The translations under genes were made by a program, and so were the position numbers. A stretch of 64,000 nt of DNA from Brevibacterium picturae (GTDB taxonomy: Bacteria > Actinomycetota > Actinomycetes > Actinomycetales > Brevibacteriaceae): the NCBI RefSeq assembly GCF_900105045.1, contig NZ_LT629739.1:1550001-1614000 (forward strand). Reading direction: 5' to 3'. Under the pieces are notes generated by a model. That model was given only the letters and a program-made list of their open reading frames with translations. It was not told the origin of the DNA and did no database searches. Numbering within the stretch: the stretch's first letter is position 1; each line of letters begins with the position of its first letter. Below, piece after piece: positions 61,801 through 64,000 of this stretch.

Positions 61801-62646
61801 TCACTGCGCGTGGCGCTGTGACCGGTCCTCTTCCTCGATGGTGATGACGGGTTCGTGATGCACGGGGAAGTTCTTTCGCATCCATATGTGAGCTGCTCCG
61901 AAAGGGATGAGGAAGATCAGTGACAACGGCAGTGAGCCGACCAGTGCATATCCGGGATCGATGACCAGGAACGTGACGATATTGACGATTCCGTGCATCA
62001 CCCCCGCAATAAGGCCGCGCTGCCAGATATTGCCCACGGCAATGTAGCCGAACATGATCGACAGACCGATGCAGCTGAGGTTGAAGAGGACGGCGGCGAG
62101 GGGATTGACCATGTTCTGCACGTGCCAGGCAGCCCACAGGGCGCCGATGAGAACACAGGCCCAGAGCCGGTGCATCTTTGTCTCCAGCGCTGGCTGCAGG
62201 AATCCGCGCCATCCGACTTCCTCACCGATCGACCCGGCTGTCTGCAGTACGAGAAACGCCACGAAGAGTCCGACAGATCCGAACGGGGTCTCGGTGCGCA
62301 AAGCCTGACCCAGCCACCCCGCCGCGACGATGAGGAGGCCGAAGGCAAACGTCACACCGATGCCAATGACCAGATGCCGAAGCATGCGCCTCCGGTCGGT
62401 TGCACCCGGCAGCAATGAGCGGACGAACGGTCTCTGCTCCGATGGCACATGTGCGAAGACCAGCACCCCGAGCACACCGAGTACCGGAGCAAACTGAGCG
62501 ATGACGATGAACAACGGATCAATGGCCCAGATGAGCTGCAGGATCTGGAGGCCACCCGCGATAAGCACCACGAGCAGGTACCAGATGCAGATGAGCCAGA
62601 AAAGCGATGTGCCGTTGATGAGTGATCTGCCATTGATCATGTTCAT
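61801..62646 (-). CDS. CPBP-family intramembrane metalloprotease
   Basis: The 281-residue protein has eight helices and the CPBP/Abi motifs 'GSIGEEVGWRGFLQPAL', 'AAWHVQNMVNP' and 'GVMHGIVNI', giving the Glu-Glu, His and His/Asn positions of CAAX-type proteases. Members process prenylated proteins or confer bacteriocin immunity. It is a single gene, convergent with rlmC. Substrate unknown. Confidence 0.88.
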   Translation of the reverse strand: MNMINGRSLINGTSLFWLICIWYLLVVLIAGGLQILQLIWAIDPLFIVIAQFAPVLGVLGVLVFAHVPSEQRPFVRSLLPGATDRRRMLRHLVIGIGVTFAFGLLIVAAGWLGQALRTETPFGSVGLFVAFLVLQTAGSIGEEVGWRGFLQPALETKMHRLWACVLIGALWAAWHVQNMVNPLAAVLFNLSCIGLSIMFGYIAVGNIWQRGLIAGVMHGIVNIVTFLVIDPGYALVGSLPLSLIFLIPFGAAHIWMRKNFPVHHEPVITIEEEDRSQRHAQ

Positions 62647-62973
62647 GGCTTTCAGTCTCGTCCGCTGCGAACCCGCATGACAGAGGGCGCCCAGTACATC
62701 AGCGTACGGTTTTCCCTACCGTCGATGCCCTTGCCTCTATCTGATGCTCTCGGTTGAAATTGCCACTCCCCAAATGATGCTCCACCGAGTAGGGTTTCAC
62801 CTATGACCGGACAGGCTTTCAGCCGCTCACGGATCGGTAAACCGGTCGACCGCTGAGCCGCACTGGTCGCGAATGCAGAATTCGCGGCCCGCCCCTTTCG
62901 AAAAGATCTCCCTCACAGAGCTCCAGCTCACTATGCCCGCAACCAAGTCGGGCCCACTTTTCGAAAGGACATC
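62647..62973. other. Intergenic region without gene
   Basis: The 327 bp between the divergent CPBP and VOC genes contain no supported frame. TTTCGAAA-like sequence occurs twice (near 62897 and 62959) and may be regulatory. Confidence 0.4.
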
Positions 62974-63354
62974 ATGTCAGCAACGTTCAATCACACCATC
63001 ATCGCCGCCGCCGATCCAGCGGAGTCGGCGCAGTTCTACGTCGACTTCCTCGAAGCCGAGCACACTCAGTCGTGGGGAGTCTTCTCCAACATCACGCTCT
63101 CCGAGGGAGTGATGCTGCAGTTCGCCGCGCCACCTCCGGCATACAAGATATTGCCCGTCCACATGGCCTTCCTCTGCACGGACGAGCACTTCGACCGAGC
63201 GGTGGCACTGCTGGACGAACGCGGTCTCGATTACTGGGCGGACCCGCAGAGAGCCCGCCTGCACGAGACGAATACGGAGCACGGTGGCCGTGGGGTCTAC
63301 TTCCTCGACCCATCGGGGATGTACTTGGAACTCATCACGAAGCCGTACATCTAA
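62974..63354 (+). CDS. VOC-family protein
   Basis: The 126-residue protein starts at ATG 62974 behind GAAAGGAC. 'FNHTIIAAADPAESAQFYVD' and 'GVYFLDPSGMYLELITKPY' are the two ends of a glyoxalase/bleomycin-resistance fold, with a conserved final Glu. The role is unknown. Confidence 0.82.
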   Translation: MSATFNHTIIAAADPAESAQFYVDFLEAEHTQSWGVFSNITLSEGVMLQFAAPPPAYKILPVHMAFLCTDEHFDRAVALLDERGLDYWADPQRARLHETNTEHGGRGVYFLDPSGMYLELITKPYI

Positions 63355-63413
63355 GGACAGGCGCGACCCTGATGGCCAGAGCCGACTCCATCAAACGCTC
63401 TAGCCAAGCTTGC

Positions 63414-63426
63414 TACCACCTTGGTA
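63414..63426. promoter_or_regulatory. Operator-like palindrome before the RHH antitoxin
   Basis: TACCA (63414-63418) and TGGTA (63422-63426) are inverted around CCT, 11 bp before the antitoxin start. Ribbon-helix-helix antitoxins typically bind such sites. Confidence 0.5.
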
Positions 63427-63436
63427 TCATTAATAC

Positions 63437-63640
63437 ATGGCAATGACATTGCGTTTGAACAAGGACGACGAACAGCTTCTAGCTCGCCTCGCCGAACAGG
63501 ATGGAGTGAGCCGCCAGGCCATCGTCATCAATGCAATCCACGAGATGGCCGAGCGACGAGGCCACGAGGCACAGGTCAGTGCGGCTTCGAAGCGCGCCCG
63601 CGAACGGTATGGCGACCTGCTTGACCGGCTCGGCAAGTGA
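63437..63640 (+). CDS. Ribbon-helix-helix antitoxin
   Basis: The 67-residue protein has the RHH pattern 'MTLRLNKDDEQLLARLAEQDGVSRQAIVI' (strand followed by two helices) and a basic C-terminal tail that probably neutralises the toxin. The stop overlaps the toxin GTG start (GTGA). It resembles Phd/CopG-type partners of Doc toxins. Confidence 0.82.
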   Translation: MAMTLRLNKDDEQLLARLAEQDGVSRQAIVINAIHEMAERRGHEAQVSAASKRARERYGDLLDRLGK

Positions 63641-64000
63641 CTGTCTACCTTCGAACCGAAGATCTCCTCGAATTGGTCGCCGACCTCAACGTCGGACCGG
63701 TACGGGACCTCGGTCTGCTTGACTCTGCTGCGCATCGACCTGCTACCACGCTTTGGGCGACTGAGGTCTATCCGACCGTAGATGATAAAGGCGCTGTTCT
63801 GCTGGAGTCGATCGTTCGAAATCATCCTCTCGTTGACGGCAACAAGCGGCTGGGCTGGCTCAGCCTTGCGGTCTTCTACGATCTCAACGGCTTCGAATTC
63901 GACGCGCCCGATGATGATGCCTACGATCTCGTCATTTCGGTCGCGAGTGGTGGTATGGAGCCCGCCGCTATCGCAGGGAAATTGAGAACTTGGCGCGCTT
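63637..64000 (+). CDS. Doc/Fic-type toxin, truncated by window end
   Basis: GTG 63637 overlaps the antitoxin stop. The visible 121 residues start 'VTVYLRTEDLLELVADLNVG' and contain the Doc motif 'HPLVDGNKRLGWLSLAVF' (H-P-x-x-D-G-N-K-R), which in Doc phosphorylates EF-Tu and in Fic AMPylates targets. The Phe usual in HPF is Leu. The reading frame is open to the end of the window. Confidence 0.85.
   Translation, partial: MTVYLRTEDLLELVADLNVGPVRDLGLLDSAAHRPATTLWATEVYPTVDDKGAVLLESIVRNHPLVDGNKRLGWLSLAVFYDLNGFEFDAPDDDAYDLVISVASGGMEPAAIAGKLRTWRA

Noticed and set aside
1..64000. CRISPR arrays, tRNA/rRNA genes, transposases and integrases
   Set aside because: No regularly spaced repeats, cloverleaf-like sequences or recombinase motifs were found by reading; the decamer copies are irregularly spaced.

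Overview
The window is high-GC DNA from an actinobacterium. Gene content (dimethylglycine-oxidase-type flavoenzyme with ETF genes, BetT-type choline carrier, fmdAB, intrinsic Erm-like methyltransferase) fits a Micrococcales genome, most likely Brevibacterium or a close relative; this is inference from content, not from a marker gene. No rRNA, tRNA, CRISPR array or transposase was found.

Layout. 1-8.2 kb: end of an ScfR/RamB-like regulator, an L-2-hydroxyglutarate oxidase homologue with a large acidic insertion, an orphan DPPY DNA methyltransferase, fmdB-fmdA, a small monooxygenase, and a SNF2 helicase/SWIM zinc-finger pair. 8.5-12.8 kb: APC permease, a GcvT/DmdA/LigM-type tetrahydrofolate methyltransferase and a divergent methylenetetrahydrofolate-reductase-like gene, linked by a 17-bp palindromic operator. 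13.1-23.0 kb: a lower-GC island that looks like a complete linaridin-type RiPP cluster. It holds a precursor peptide with the PxxxTP signature and a Thr-rich core, an ABC exporter, an HTTM/SdpB-like membrane protein, an alpha/beta hydrolase, an SdpA-like membrane protein, a SAM methyltransferase, a LuxR regulator, a serine hydrolase, two small two-helix membrane proteins and a DesK/DesR-type two-component system.

23.3-32.4 kb: two divergent IclR regulators, a Xre-RES toxin-antitoxin island lying between two copies of an IclR 3' end, the dimethylglycine-oxidase-family gene with etfB and etfA, and a CoA-transferase/racemase. 32.6-38.7 kb: thioesterase, a pterin dehydratase-VOC fusion, VOC proteins, an AraC-type regulator, a HAD protein, glutamate racemase, a band-7 protein and a DUF308 protein. 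38.8-42.1 kb: Erm-family rRNA methyltransferase with a possible leader peptide, then a PiT phosphate transporter. 42.3-53.9 kb: hypothetical proteins, a DtxR/MntR regulator, three paralogous membrane proteins in tandem, BetT-like carrier, lipase maturation factor, MntH with a palindromic operator across its start, TetR and DoxX-like proteins. 54-64 kb: methyltransferase, a purine-like regulon (NCS2 permease, LacI regulator, TauE permease, amidohydrolase) joined by CAAATCGATTTG boxes, RlmC, a CPBP protease, a VOC protein, and an RHH-Doc toxin-antitoxin pair cut by the window end.

Themes: one-carbon/methylamine catabolism feeding the folate pool, a candidate ribosomal peptide antibiotic cluster, and a strand-biased decamer (CACCTCGGCG) scattered over the window but missing from 6.2 to 23.5 kb, a stretch that includes the RiPP island.
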